From contig NZ_CP091804.1 of the NCBI RefSeq assembly GCF_022024275.1, positions 868,001-932,000 on the forward strand: a stretch of DNA of 64,000 nt, read 5' to 3'. Under the pieces are notes generated by a model. It had not been told where the DNA came from and ran no database searches. It worked only from the letters and a program-made list of their open reading frames with translations. Made by a program: the position numbers and the translations under genes. This stretch comes from Sphingopyxis sp. BSN-002 (GTDB taxonomy: Bacteria; Pseudomonadota; Alphaproteobacteria; Sphingomonadales; Sphingomonadaceae). This document shows, piece after piece, positions 15,854-24,386 of this stretch (positions are counted from its first letter, which is position 1; each line of letters opens with the position of its first letter).

Positions 15854-17422
15854 TTATTTCTTGGCGGCCGCCTTCTTGGCCGGAGCCTTCTTGGCGGGTT
15901 CGGCCTTTTCCGCGGCTTCCGCCTTCGGAGCAGCGGCCTTCTTCGCCGCCGGCTTCTTCGCGGGCGCTTCCTCGGCCTTGGCCTCTTCCTTCACCGCGTC
16001 CTTCTTGGCGGCCGGCTTCTTCGCGGCGGCCTTCTTGGCGGGCTTGTGGTCATGGTCGTGATCGTGGCCGCAGCCCGGACCATGGACGTGATCGTCGTCG
16101 GCTTCGATCGCCGCTTCGATCTCTTCGCGGGTCACTTCGCGATCGGTGATGTCGGCCTTCTCGAACAGGAAGTCGACGACCTTGTCCTCATAGAGGGGGG
16201 CGCGAAGCTGTGCGGCGGCGAGTGCGTCCTGCTGGACATATTCCATGAAACGGCCGCGATCTTCGGGGCGATACTGCTGCGCCGCCTGCATGATCAGGCG
16301 CTGCATTTCCTGGTTCGACACCTGGACGCCGTGCGCCTGGCCGATTTCCGAGAGGAGCAGGCCCAGACGGACGCGGCGCACCGCGATCGCGTGATATTCG
16401 TCGCGATCCTTTTCCAGCTCGGCCTTCGCCGCTTCGGGGTCCGCTTCGTGGCTGGCTTCATGCTCGAGCTGCTGCCAGATCTGGCCGAATTCCGCCTCGA
16501 CCATCGTCGGCGGCACTTCGAAGTCATGGCTGGCGGCGAGCTGATCGAGCAGCTTGCGCTTCATATAGGTGCGGGTCAGGCCGTTCAGTTCCTGCTCGAC
16601 CTGATCCTTCATCAGCTCTTTCAGCTTGTCGAGGCTTTCGAGGCCGAGCGACTTCGCGAACTCGTCGTCGATCTTCGACGCCGCCGGGACCTTCACTTCC
16701 TTGACGGTGATCGCAAATTCGGCGGGCTGGCCCTTCAGATTCTCCACCGGATATTCCTCGGGGAAGGTGACCTTGATCGTCTTTTCGTCGCCGGTCTTGG
16801 CGCCGACGAGCTGGTCCTCGAAGCCCGGGATCAGCTGGCCCGAACCGATTTCGACCGCCATGTCCTCGCCGGTGCCGCCGTCGAAGGCAACGCCGTCGAC
16901 ACTGCCGGCGAAGTCGATAATGACCTGGTCGCCGGTCGCGGCCTTCTTCGTCTTCGGCGCTTCCTCGAAGCGCTTCATCTGCGCGGCGAATTCCTCGATC
17001 TTGGCCATCACGGCCTTGTCGTCGGCGGGAACGGTAAGGCGCTCGAGCTTCAGGCCGTCGATCGACGGCGCTTCGATCTCGGGCAGCACTTCAAGGCTGA
17101 CGGTGATCTCGGCATCCTTGCCGCGCTCATAGCCGTCGGCGAGTGCAACGCCGGGCTGCAGCGCGGGGCGAAGCTTTTCCTTCGCCATCAGGTCGCGCAC
17201 GCCCTGATCGATCGCCTTGTTGAGCGCGTCGGCGTTCAGCGCCTCGCCATGCATCTTGCGGATCAGGTTCGGCGGAACCTTGCCGGGGCGGAAGCCGGGC
17301 ATGCGAACGGTCGGCGCGATCGCCTTCACTTCGTCGTCGACGCGCGCGTCGATGTCTTTCGCGGTGATGGTGACGCGATATTCGCGCTTCAGGCCTTCGT
17401 TCAGCGTTTCGACGGTCTTCAT
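15854..17422 (-). CDS. tig: Trigger factor with long His- and Lys/Ala-rich C-terminal tail
   Basis: Ribosome-associated chaperone/peptidyl-prolyl isomerase. Residues 1-110 form the ribosome-binding domain with the signature GFRPGKVP (43-50); a FKBP-type domain follows (about 155-240) and the helical chaperone domain to about 435. The protein is 522 aa, about 90 longer than E. coli TF. The last 81 residues are a HGPGCGHDHDHDH metal-ligand-like cluster followed by AKKAAAKKPAAKK repeats, like histone H1 tails. The ATG at 17422 is used; the upstream open frame passes through tRNA-Leu and is not coding. Confidence 0.95.
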   Translation of the reverse strand: MKTVETLNEGLKREYRVTITAKDIDARVDDEVKAIAPTVRMPGFRPGKVPPNLIRKMHGEALNADALNKAIDQGVRDLMAKEKLRPALQPGVALADGYERGKDAEITVSLEVLPEIEAPSIDGLKLERLTVPADDKAVMAKIEEFAAQMKRFEEAPKTKKAATGDQVIIDFAGSVDGVAFDGGTGEDMAVEIGSGQLIPGFEDQLVGAKTGDEKTIKVTFPEEYPVENLKGQPAEFAITVKEVKVPAASKIDDEFAKSLGLESLDKLKELMKDQVEQELNGLTRTYMKRKLLDQLAASHDFEVPPTMVEAEFGQIWQQLEHEASHEADPEAAKAELEKDRDEYHAIAVRRVRLGLLLSEIGQAHGVQVSNQEMQRLIMQAAQQYRPEDRGRFMEYVQQDALAAAQLRAPLYEDKVVDFLFEKADITDREVTREEIEAAIEADDDHVHGPGCGHDHDHDHKPAKKAAAKKPAAKKDAVKEEAKAEEAPAKKPAAKKAAAPKAEAAEKAEPAKKAPAKKAAAKK

Positions 17423-17510
17423 TGCCTTGGTCTTATCCTTGCTCAAAATCTCATGTCCGAACCCCGCCTGACAGACGAAGTTCCCCATTCCCGGTCTCTG
17501 CTCGCGAAGG

Positions 17511-17595
17511 TGGTGCGGGCGAAGGGACTCGAACCCCCACATCTTGCGATACTGGTACCTAAAACCAGCGCGTCTACCAATTCCGCCACGCCCGC
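17511..17595 (-). tRNA. tRNA-Leu (TAG anticodon)
   Basis: 85 nt on the minus strand from GCGGGCG to CGCCCGC-ACCA with encoded CCA. Anticodon stem CTGGT/ACCAG encloses TTTAGGT, giving anticodon TAG. The long variable arm (TATCGCAAGATG) and GGTTCGAGTCC T-arm are those of tRNA-Leu. It lies 88 bp upstream of tig on the same strand. Confidence 0.97.
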
Positions 17596-17774
17596 TGAGA
17601 GCTTTCGGCCGGGATGCACGACATCGCGCGCTGCCGCGCACGCCCGTGCGGGCCGCGCGGGGCTATAGCAGACGCATCGCCGAGGGCAAGGGCGGAAAGC
17701 CGCGAAAATCCCCCGCCTTGCAGCAGCCGGAACATGCCATGCGCCCGTTCGTTGGTTAATCGAGGAGAATGACG

Positions 17775-17969
17775 ATGACGAGCGCCCCCGACCCGCTTCC
17801 CAAGCCGAAGCCCGACACCATCGAGCCGCAAGCGCCGCCCGAAAAACCGGTTCAACCGACCCCGCAGGAAGACCCCGCCGGCCAGCCACCTGAAATTCCG
17901 GGCAACCCCGGCGGCGATTTCGACGCCCCCGGCCGCGGCCCCGCCGAAGTCCCGCCGCAGCAGGTCTAA
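17775..17969 (+). CDS. Small proline-rich protein
   Basis: 64 residues, about a third proline, with PKPKPD, PPEKP and PEIPGNPGG segments; no signal peptide or membrane helix, presumably disordered. Two ATGs occur: 17769 is only 1 nt from GAGGAG, 17775 is 7 nt away, so the second is chosen. Function unknown. The composition could be mistaken for noise, but the good ribosome site and in-frame stop argue it is real. Its stop overlaps the convergent gene's stop. Confidence 0.6.
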   Translation: MTSAPDPLPKPKPDTIEPQAPPEKPVQPTPQEDPAGQPPEIPGNPGGDFDAPGRGPAEVPPQQV

Positions 17970-18853
17970 TAATTGTCGGGGACGCGCGCGCCGGTCCGCG
18001 CATCGATCACCGCGCCGCGGTCATAGGAAAGAATGCCGGGCACCGGCGCCAGCCGGTTGACGTTGAACACCGGCGGCCCGACGAACTTGCCGACCGCGCG
18101 ATACTGCACCGCGACGATCGGCTTTCCGGCGAGCGATGCCGGCGCGGGCGCTCCCGCCGCAGGCGGCGAGACGCCCATCGCCGGCATCACCCAATGGCCG
18201 TTGACGCTGGCGCCGAGACCCGTTTCATCCGCGAGCACCGGATCCTCCGACTTCTGCCACGCGATCGCGACATGCACCGCGCCCAGATCGGTGATCTCGC
18301 CGGCCTTCGCATCGAAGCCGACGCTGCCGAGGCACATGCACGCGAGCATCGCATTCTGGTTGCCCGCGCCATAGAGGACATAGCTGCCGGGCACCGCCTC
18401 GATCAGCATCAGCCGATCATCCTTCCCCTTCTCCAGCGTCTTGCCGAGGTTGATCGACTGCAGATTCTGGACGTCGGGATGGTGATAGTCGAAGGTCGCA
18501 AGGCTCGGCTCGGGCGGGATGTCGTCGTCGGATTTCGCGCCCTTCGCCGCCGCCTGCTTCGCGAGCGCGGCGTCGCGCGCCTTCCTGAGGTCGGGCAATG
18601 CCTTGTCGAACGCGGCTTTCTTCGCGGCATAATAGGCCTCGACCTCGGCGGCGGTCGGCACACGCATGAACACCGGCGCGAACCATTTGCCCTTCACGCG
18701 AAACAACAGATAGGCGCGGTCGGGCCGGATCTCGAACGGCTTCTTGCCGTCGATCTCGACCAGCTCGTCGGGCGCCTTCCTGTCTTCGGCATGCGCCGCG
18801 GCGGGGAAGGCGAGCGCGGCGAGCAGCGGCAGCATCAGCGCTAAGCGCCTCAT
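17966..18853 (-). CDS. Exported type-B protein of a repeated two-gene module (copy 1)
   Basis: 295 residues with a signal peptide (MRRLALMLPLLAALAFPAAAHAED). Not assigned to a known family. It shares with two other genes here (19409-20293, 26631-27515) an early DRAYLLFRV-like strand, an Ala/Lys-rich coiled segment, V-PG-Y-x2-YG, the cysteine motif CMCLGSVGF and a C-terminal PVPGILSYDR...VIDARTG. Its start overlaps the stop of the type-A gene upstream (ATGA). It is the last gene of the A2-B2-A1-B1 operon. Export to the periplasm or outer membrane is inferred; function unknown. Confidence 0.8.
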   Translation of the reverse strand: MRRLALMLPLLAALAFPAAAHAEDRKAPDELVEIDGKKPFEIRPDRAYLLFRVKGKWFAPVFMRVPTAAEVEAYYAAKKAAFDKALPDLRKARDAALAKQAAAKGAKSDDDIPPEPSLATFDYHHPDVQNLQSINLGKTLEKGKDDRLMLIEAVPGSYVLYGAGNQNAMLACMCLGSVGFDAKAGEITDLGAVHVAIAWQKSEDPVLADETGLGASVNGHWVMPAMGVSPPAAGAPAPASLAGKPIVAVQYRAVGKFVGPPVFNVNRLAPVPGILSYDRGAVIDARTGARVPDNY

Positions 18854-19395
18854 TTCACCGGCACCTTTCCGCCCCACGTCGGCCCCGACGCGATCTTCGC
18901 CTGCACCGCTATCCCCTGTTCGGGCGGCAGCTCGGCGACATTTTCCCAGATTTCCTCGGCAACACCGTAACGGGTGTAGCCCCGCGGCTCCATGCAGCGG
19001 CGCATCTTCGCCTGCCGGTCGCGGCGGGTCAGCGTCCCTTCGATCATCCCCCCGATCGCGAGCCCGACCAGCCCCGAATGCTCGAAATAGCCGGTCGCGG
19101 CTCGCTCGCCCGGCACGCGCTCGACCCACGGGATGAAGCGCGGGATCGCGACATTCGCCCAGCCGGCGGGCGCGAGGAAGCGATAGCAGTCGGCGACATC
19201 GGCATAGGCCTCGGCGAAACTCGTATTCTCGCGGTGGTAGAAGAAATATTTCCAGCCGTTATCGACCACCGCGGGCGCATCCGATCCCGACAGGTCGGGC
19301 ACCGCGATGCCTGCCGGATCGGGCGGCACGGTCTGTGCATTCGCAGGCGCCGCGGCCAGCGCCGTCACAAGCGCCCATCCCGTTCGCAACCTCAT
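18850..19395 (-). CDS. Exported type-A protein of a repeated two-gene module (copy 1)
   Basis: 181 residues from the ATG at 19395 (GGGGAAGGGCGG upstream), with a signal peptide ending near ANAQ. Shared with 20290-20871 and 27519-28148: KYFFYHRENTSFAEAYADVADC, a Gly-rich hydrophobic core (GLVGLAIGGMIEG), KMRRCMEPRGYTRYG, and a final KIASG. The most divergent of the three copies. It follows the copy-2 type-B gene by 13 bp and overlaps the copy-1 type-B gene. Function unknown. Confidence 0.8.
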   Translation of the reverse strand: MRLRTGWALVTALAAAPANAQTVPPDPAGIAVPDLSGSDAPAVVDNGWKYFFYHRENTSFAEAYADVADCYRFLAPAGWANVAIPRFIPWVERVPGERAATGYFEHSGLVGLAIGGMIEGTLTRRDRQAKMRRCMEPRGYTRYGVAEEIWENVAELPPEQGIAVQAKIASGPTWGGKVPVK

Positions 19396-19408
19396 CCGCC
19401 CTTCCCCG

Positions 19409-20293
19409 TCAGAAACCGCTCGCGACCGGCGCACCGCTCTTCGCGTCGATCACCCGGTCGCGATCATAGGCGAGGACGCCGGGCACCGGCGGCAGGCGCG
19501 AGACCATCACGCCATAGATATTGTTGAACTTGCCGCTCGCGGTGAAAACCGCCTGTTCGACCGGCCATTTGTCGAGCGAAGCGGGCACGCCATAATCGAC
19601 CGGGACCGACGCCGTCGGAACCTCGACCTTGAACCCGGCCCAGCCGCCATTGTGGCGGATGTCGAGCAAGGGCGCGCTCTTCTGCTGCTCGGCGAGCGGC
19701 GCGGCGGTCAGGAAATTGCCGACATTGGTCACAACGCCGGGCTTTACCTCGAAGCGAACGCTGCCCATGCAATAACAGAGCCCGACGAAGCCCTGACCCG
19801 GATCGAACAGCACCGGCCCGTACCAAATATAGGTGCCGGGCTTGACCGCCATCGCATAGCTGTACCGCTCGTTCGCCTTGTCCTTGATATAGGCGAAATC
19901 GGGACCGAACTGGACGGCGGTGCGCGCTTCGATGTCGCCGATCGAGAAGGTCGCCTCGTCGGGCGCGACGGGCTTTGCGGGCGGCGCCTTCTTCTGCGCC
20001 GCGGCGAGCTTCGCCTCGCCGTCCCAGCTTGCAAGCTTCTTCTGGTACCGCTTTTCGGCCTTCGCAAAGGCCTCTGCGCGTTCCTTGCGAAACGCCTCCA
20101 GATCCTCGGCATCGGGGACGCGGATGAAAGTCCCGCCCTGCCGGCCGGGGCCGTGAAGGAGGATATAGCCCGTCGCGGGGTCGAGGACGGTCTTGCCGCT
20201 CACGACCTTCTTCTCGTCGAGCGAGTCGGCGGGCGCCGCGACGACAGCGCCCGAAATACCGAGCAGCGCGGCGAGGATCAGCGCCGCCCTCAC
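19409..20293 (-). CDS. Exported type-B protein of a repeated two-gene module (copy 2)
   Basis: 294 residues with GTG start overlapping the stop of the type-A gene (GTGA). Signal peptide MRAALILAALLGISGAVVAA. Diagnostic parts: TGYILLHG near the mature start, an Ala/Lys-rich alpha-helical stretch (about residues 60-105), VKPGTYIWYG, the double-Cys motif LCYCMGSVRFEV, and PVPGVLAYDRDRVIDAKSG near the C-terminus. The repeated C-x-C and the YDR ending are conserved in all three type-B proteins. No catalytic signature recognised. Confidence 0.8.
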   Translation of the reverse strand: MRAALILAALLGISGAVVAAPADSLDEKKVVSGKTVLDPATGYILLHGPGRQGGTFIRVPDAEDLEAFRKERAEAFAKAEKRYQKKLASWDGEAKLAAAQKKAPPAKPVAPDEATFSIGDIEARTAVQFGPDFAYIKDKANERYSYAMAVKPGTYIWYGPVLFDPGQGFVGLCYCMGSVRFEVKPGVVTNVGNFLTAAPLAEQQKSAPLLDIRHNGGWAGFKVEVPTASVPVDYGVPASLDKWPVEQAVFTASGKFNNIYGVMVSRLPPVPGVLAYDRDRVIDAKSGAPVASGF

Positions 20294-20871
20294 AGTTCGA
20301 TCGCCGCTTGCCGGGGCTTGTCGCCCGATGCCACGCGCGCCTGCTTCATCAGCGCCGCATTGCGCGTCGCCTCATCCTCGCGTCCGTTTCCTTCCTCAAA
20401 ATTGAACGCCTGCCACAAATCCTTGCTCAGCCCGTAGCGCTGATAGCCCTTGAACCCCATGCAGTTGCGCATGTTGATCCGGCGCACCTTTCGCCGCTCG
20501 GACGAGCCGAAAATCGCATCGGCCAGCGCCTCGCCGATCATCCCGCCGATCACCCCGCCCATGCCATATTGCGTCGCATAATAGCCGGGATAGGGCTCGC
20601 TGCCGCCACGATAGTAGCTGATCCCGCTCGCCAGCGCGTCGCATTCGCTGACGTCGGCGAATGCCTCGTCAAAGCTCGTGTCCTCGCGGTGGAAATAGTA
20701 ATATTTGTCGTAGGTTCCGATGTCCTCGGCGGTCGGCGTGAACGCCAGTTTCGGCATCTCGACCGCCGCGACTTCGCTTTCGGTAAAATGGCGCGGCGCC
20801 GCTTCGGGTCCCGCCGCCGTCGCCGCGCCCGGAACCGCCAGCAGCATCGTCGCTGCGCAGATCAATCGCAT
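20290..20871 (-). CDS. Exported type-A protein of a repeated two-gene module (copy 2)
   Basis: 193 residues, signal peptide MRLICAATMLLAVPGAATAA. Conserved blocks: KYYYFHREDTSFDEAFADVSEC, the glycine-zipper-like GGVIGGMIGEAL, INMRNCMGFKGYQRYG, an acidic FNFEEG and QARVASG. Two conserved Cys (in the SEC and NCM blocks) could form a disulfide. First gene of the operon A2-B2-A1-B1; it diverges from the amidohydrolase gene across a 145-bp spacer. Function unknown; membrane-associated or oligomeric in the periplasm is a guess from the Gly zipper. Confidence 0.8.
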   Translation of the reverse strand: MRLICAATMLLAVPGAATAAGPEAAPRHFTESEVAAVEMPKLAFTPTAEDIGTYDKYYYFHREDTSFDEAFADVSECDALASGISYYRGGSEPYPGYYATQYGMGGVIGGMIGEALADAIFGSSERRKVRRINMRNCMGFKGYQRYGLSKDLWQAFNFEEGNGREDEATRNAALMKQARVASGDKPRQAAIEL

Positions 20872-21016
20872 GAAAATCCCCCTGCTCCCCTGCCCGTTTC
20901 ATGCGACGCCGGGATCGGTTTCGCAAGCAGCTTCCGCGGCTTCGCCCCGATAACTTGCGTTCCGATACTTGACTCGCCGCCGTCGCTCCGCACGATGGCC
21001 GCCGGGGGAGAGACGA

Positions 21017-22702
21017 ATGAAACTATCGACCGGCCTGGCCGCACTGCTGGCGATGATCGCGACACCCGCGATCGCGCAGGACACCATCCTCTATCGCGGC
21101 GGCCCGATCGTCACGATGGACGGCGACACGCCGAAAACGGTCGAGGCGGTCGTGACCCGCGGCGACCGCATCGCCTTTGCGGGATCCGAAAAGGCGGCGC
21201 GCAAGGAAGCCGGCAAGGATGCCGCCATCCACGACCTCAAGGGCGCGACGATGCTGCCCGGCTTCATCGACGCGCATTCGCATTTCACCGTCGCGACGAT
21301 GAGCGCGGGCGGGCTCGATCTTCGCGACAAGGCGCACGCCGGGGTCACCGACATCCCGAAGCTGCAAGCGGCGATCCGCGACTATATCGCCGCACGTGCG
21401 ATCCCGCCCGGCGGCTGGGTCGTCGTCTGGCAATATGATCATGAAGGGCTGGCCGAGAAGCGCCACATCACCCGCGCCGAACTCGACGCGGTCGCCTCCG
21501 ACCGGCCGATCGTCCTGCTCCACGTCTCGCTGCACGGCGCGGTCGCGAACAGCGCTGCGCTGAAGGCGGTCGGCATCGACGAGGCGACGCCCGTCCCGCC
21601 CGGCGGCATGATGCTCCGCGACGACGCGGGCAAGCTCAACGGCGTCCTCCTCGAAAAGGCGATGTTCCTGCTGCTCGCCAAATTGCCGCAGCCAACGCCC
21701 GAGCAGAAACTTGCCGCGCTCGACGCCGCGCAGAATGCCTATTTCGCCGAGGGCTATACCCACGCGCAGGACGGCGCGACACAGCCGCCCGACGTGGCGT
21801 TTCTCACCTCGCCCGCGGCGCGCGAGCGGCTGAAGATCGACCTCGCGCTCCTTCCCTTCTCGCCCGGCCTCGACGCGCTGCTGGCAAAGCCTGACGTGAA
21901 GTTCGGCGAATATCGGGGCCATGTGAAGCTGCAGGGGATCAAGTTCGTCCTCGACGGATCGGTGCAGGCGCGCACCGGCTATTTCACCCGCGACTATGCC
22001 CGCGGCAGCCCCGAAGGCACGCACCCCTGGCACGGCCAGCCGGTCCTGTCCGAAGAGGAGTTCATCGCGCAGGCGAAGAAAGCGAACGACCGCCACTGGC
22101 AGCTCTTCGTCCACGCCAACGGCGACGCCGCGATCGACATGGCGATCCGCGGCTTCGATGCACTCGGGATCAAGGCCGCCGACGACCGCCGCCCGATCGT
22201 CATCCACTCGCAGTTCCAGCGGCCCGACCAGCTTGCAGCCTACAAGCGCATCGGGGTCGGCCCCTCCTATTTCTCGAACCATGCCTGGTATTGGGCCGAC
22301 GTCCACCGGACCAACTTCCCGAAGGAGGTGGTCGATTTCATCAGCCCGCTTCGCTCGGCGAAGCGTGCCGGGCTGATCGCATCGAACCACAGCGACTACA
22401 GCGTCACCCCGCTCGACACGCGCTTCATGCTGTGGACCTCGATGGCGCGCGTCTCGCCGACCGGCGTCGTCAGCGGCCCCGACGAGAGGCTCGGCGCCTA
22501 TGAAGCGTTGCAGGCGCTCACCACCGGCCCCGCGTGGCAGGCGTTCGAGGAAGATCGCAAGGGCCGCATCAAGCCCGGCCTGCTCGCCGACTTCGTGATC
22601 CTCGACAAAAATCCGCTGACGACGCCCGTTGAAGCCATCAAGGGCATTCGCGTGCTCGAAACGATCAAGGAAGGAAAGAGCGTGTGGAAGACCACTGGAT
22701 GA
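21017..22702 (+). CDS. Exported amidohydrolase (YtcJ-like Amidohydro_3)
   Basis: 561 residues from the ATG at 21017 (GGGGGAGAG upstream) with a signal peptide ending AIAQ. Metal-dependent hydrolase: DAHSH (metal ligands), a later HANGDAAID and IHSQFQRPDQ with further His ligands, and NHSDYSVTPLD near the end. YtcJ-like enzymes hydrolyse cyclic amides or act on unknown substrates; specificity is not predictable. Lies divergent to the A2/B2 operon and downstream of nothing on its strand. Confidence 0.88.
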   Translation: MKLSTGLAALLAMIATPAIAQDTILYRGGPIVTMDGDTPKTVEAVVTRGDRIAFAGSEKAARKEAGKDAAIHDLKGATMLPGFIDAHSHFTVATMSAGGLDLRDKAHAGVTDIPKLQAAIRDYIAARAIPPGGWVVVWQYDHEGLAEKRHITRAELDAVASDRPIVLLHVSLHGAVANSAALKAVGIDEATPVPPGGMMLRDDAGKLNGVLLEKAMFLLLAKLPQPTPEQKLAALDAAQNAYFAEGYTHAQDGATQPPDVAFLTSPAARERLKIDLALLPFSPGLDALLAKPDVKFGEYRGHVKLQGIKFVLDGSVQARTGYFTRDYARGSPEGTHPWHGQPVLSEEEFIAQAKKANDRHWQLFVHANGDAAIDMAIRGFDALGIKAADDRRPIVIHSQFQRPDQLAAYKRIGVGPSYFSNHAWYWADVHRTNFPKEVVDFISPLRSAKRAGLIASNHSDYSVTPLDTRFMLWTSMARVSPTGVVSGPDERLGAYEALQALTTGPAWQAFEEDRKGRIKPGLLADFVILDKNPLTTPVEAIKGIRVLETIKEGKSVWKTTG

Positions 22703-22804
22703 CCCGCGCCCGATATCACCGGATCGGATTCTTATAGTTTGTGCAATTTCCGGGGCCGAAACAAAAACCGCTTGCAAAGATGTAAGCAATAATTAGCACC
22801 GGCT

Positions 22805-22826
22805 TATCCGGACTTGTGTCCGGATA
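22805..22826 (+). promoter_or_regulatory. Perfect 9-bp dyad before the 22841 gene
   Basis: TATCCGGAC (22805-22813), TTGT, GTCCGGATA (22818-22826). It sits 14 bp upstream of the ATG, directly before the GGGGG ribosome site. Could be an operator or a 5'-UTR hairpin; no function is known. Confidence 0.4.
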
Positions 22827-22840
22827 CGGGGGTCGCAGCA

Positions 22841-23578
22841 ATGCGTTTTGGGGGAATGGTCGCCGGTTTGCCGGCGGCTGCTTGTTGGAGTCTTGCGCTC
22901 GTCGCCGGCGCCACCGAACCGGTGGTCGCTGACGGTTCCGCCGTGGCGGTGACCGATCCGGCGATTCCCGCCGCTCCGATCCTGTCCGCCGCGCCGGTCG
23001 TTCCGGCGACGCTCGCAGCAGGAACGCCCGTCTTCGTCATGCTCGATGCCGACCTGTCGACGATGACCGCCGTGCTCGGCGACCGCTTTCCGGTCGTCGT
23101 CCTGCACGATGTCGTCGAACAGGACACCATCGTGATCCCCAAGGGAGCGACGGGATATGGCGAAGTCACCTTCACGACGAACAAGGGCAGCTTCGGCAAA
23201 CCCGGCATCATCGGCATCACCCTGCGTCACCTCCAGATCGGCGACCGCCAGTTTGCGCTGAGCGGCCGCTACCGCGAGGAAGGTGCGAACAAGGACGGGG
23301 CAACCGCAGCAACGATGTTCGCGGTCGGAGTCTTTTCCGCCTTCATCAAGGGCAAGCCCGGCGTCATTCCGCGCGGGCGCGAGCTGAAGGCGCGAACCGG
23401 CGAGCCGATCATCTTCACGCCTGGCATTTCCGCAACGCCGCCGGCGCCGATCGCCGACGCCGCGATCCTTGCCGGAGATCCCGCCCCCCCAGCTGCAGAT
23501 ACCCCCGCCGCGGCGACCGTCGCCCCCGAAACACCGGCAGATACGCCAGAGCAGAGTCAAACAGGAGGACAGCAATGA
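22841..23578 (+). CDS. Exported hypothetical protein with Pro/Ala-rich ends
   Basis: 245 residues from the ATG at 22841; the frame extends upstream to a TTG inside the dyad and is not used. A weak signal peptide is followed by an Ala/Pro/Val linker, a folded core (about residues 70-180) with PVFVMLDADLSTMTAVLGDRF, IPKGATGYGEVTF and RQFALSGRYRE, and an Ala/Pro/Thr-rich tail. The IPKGA-like strand resembles parts of beta-rich secretion or peptidoglycan-associated proteins, but I cannot place it. Its stop overlaps the next start (ATGA). Confidence 0.7.
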   Translation: MRFGGMVAGLPAAACWSLALVAGATEPVVADGSAVAVTDPAIPAAPILSAAPVVPATLAAGTPVFVMLDADLSTMTAVLGDRFPVVVLHDVVEQDTIVIPKGATGYGEVTFTTNKGSFGKPGIIGITLRHLQIGDRQFALSGRYREEGANKDGATAATMFAVGVFSAFIKGKPGVIPRGRELKARTGEPIIFTPGISATPPAPIADAAILAGDPAPPAADTPAAATVAPETPADTPEQSQTGGQQ

Positions 23579-24324
23579 AATTTACCCCGACCAGAACGGC
23601 AATGATCGCGATCGCCGCATCATGTATCGCGATCGCACCGGCGCTTGCGCAGGACGATAGCGCCGCCAAGGCGGCCGAGGCAGCAGCCGAAGCGGCTGCG
23701 GCGGCCGCTTCCGAGCCGACACCGGCGGCCGAAGTCGCGGCGGCACCCGTCGCACCGCCGCCCGCCTGCGAACTCCACGTCTTTCCGACGCTCGAGGGTC
23801 AGGCGATGACGACCGGCTGGCTGTCGGGCTTCGGCATCGTCGGCGCGGTCGCGGACGCGGCATCGAACAAGAACCGCAACATCAGCGACGCCGACTATCT
23901 CAAGGACGCTCTCGGTCCGCAGATGCAGATCGACGCGCTGAAGTCGATCGATCCGGTCGCTGCGCTGAGCCTGCCGCCCTCGCAGATCATCTATGAAACG
24001 CCGATCGCCGACCGCAAGATCACGACCAAGGCCGCAACCCGCCTCAGCAGCTCGAAGGCACCCTGCTATGTCGAACTGGTGATCACGCAGAATTTCTACA
24101 CCAAAAAGGCGATCTACGGCCGGTCGCTGAACAACCGTTTCATCGTCAAGGACTTCCGCACCGGCAAGGACAAGGCCGCGCTGGTCAAGGGCCGCGGCGG
24201 CAATGGCCTGTCGCACTTCCCGCCGAAGACCACCGACGAGACCGAAGCAGCCGAGAACGAGCTGCGCGAAGTTTTCGTCAAGAACTTCCTTGAATTCGCA
24301 AAGGGCGTGAAGCCCGCGAAATAA
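23575..24324 (+). CDS. Exported hypothetical protein
   Basis: 249 residues: signal peptide ending ALAQ, an Ala/Glu-rich linker (about 25-60), then a folded domain with CELHVFPTLEGQAMTTGWLSGFGIVG, two Cys (C66 region and PCYVELVITQ) and a C-terminal ETEAAENELREVFVKNFLEFAKG helix. No family recognised. Translation is coupled to the preceding gene by an ATGA overlap; the two almost certainly form an operon with the following gene. Confidence 0.75.
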   Translation: MKFTPTRTAMIAIAASCIAIAPALAQDDSAAKAAEAAAEAAAAAASEPTPAAEVAAAPVAPPPACELHVFPTLEGQAMTTGWLSGFGIVGAVADAASNKNRNISDADYLKDALGPQMQIDALKSIDPVAALSLPPSQIIYETPIADRKITTKAATRLSSSKAPCYVELVITQNFYTKKAIYGRSLNNRFIVKDFRTGKDKAALVKGRGGNGLSHFPPKTTDETEAAENELREVFVKNFLEFAKGVKPAK

Positions 24325-24386
24325 GTCCGGCACGGCGGGGGCGTCCTTTCCGTCCCCGCCGTCCTTTCCCTCAGGCGGAGCCGATC

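Noticed and set aside
16046..17668. 540-codon plus-strand frame opposite tig
   Set aside because: Antisense shadow that also crosses tRNA-Leu; no domain sense.
21023..22789. 588-codon frame opposite the amidohydrolase
   Set aside because: Antisense shadow of a gene with clear metal motifs.
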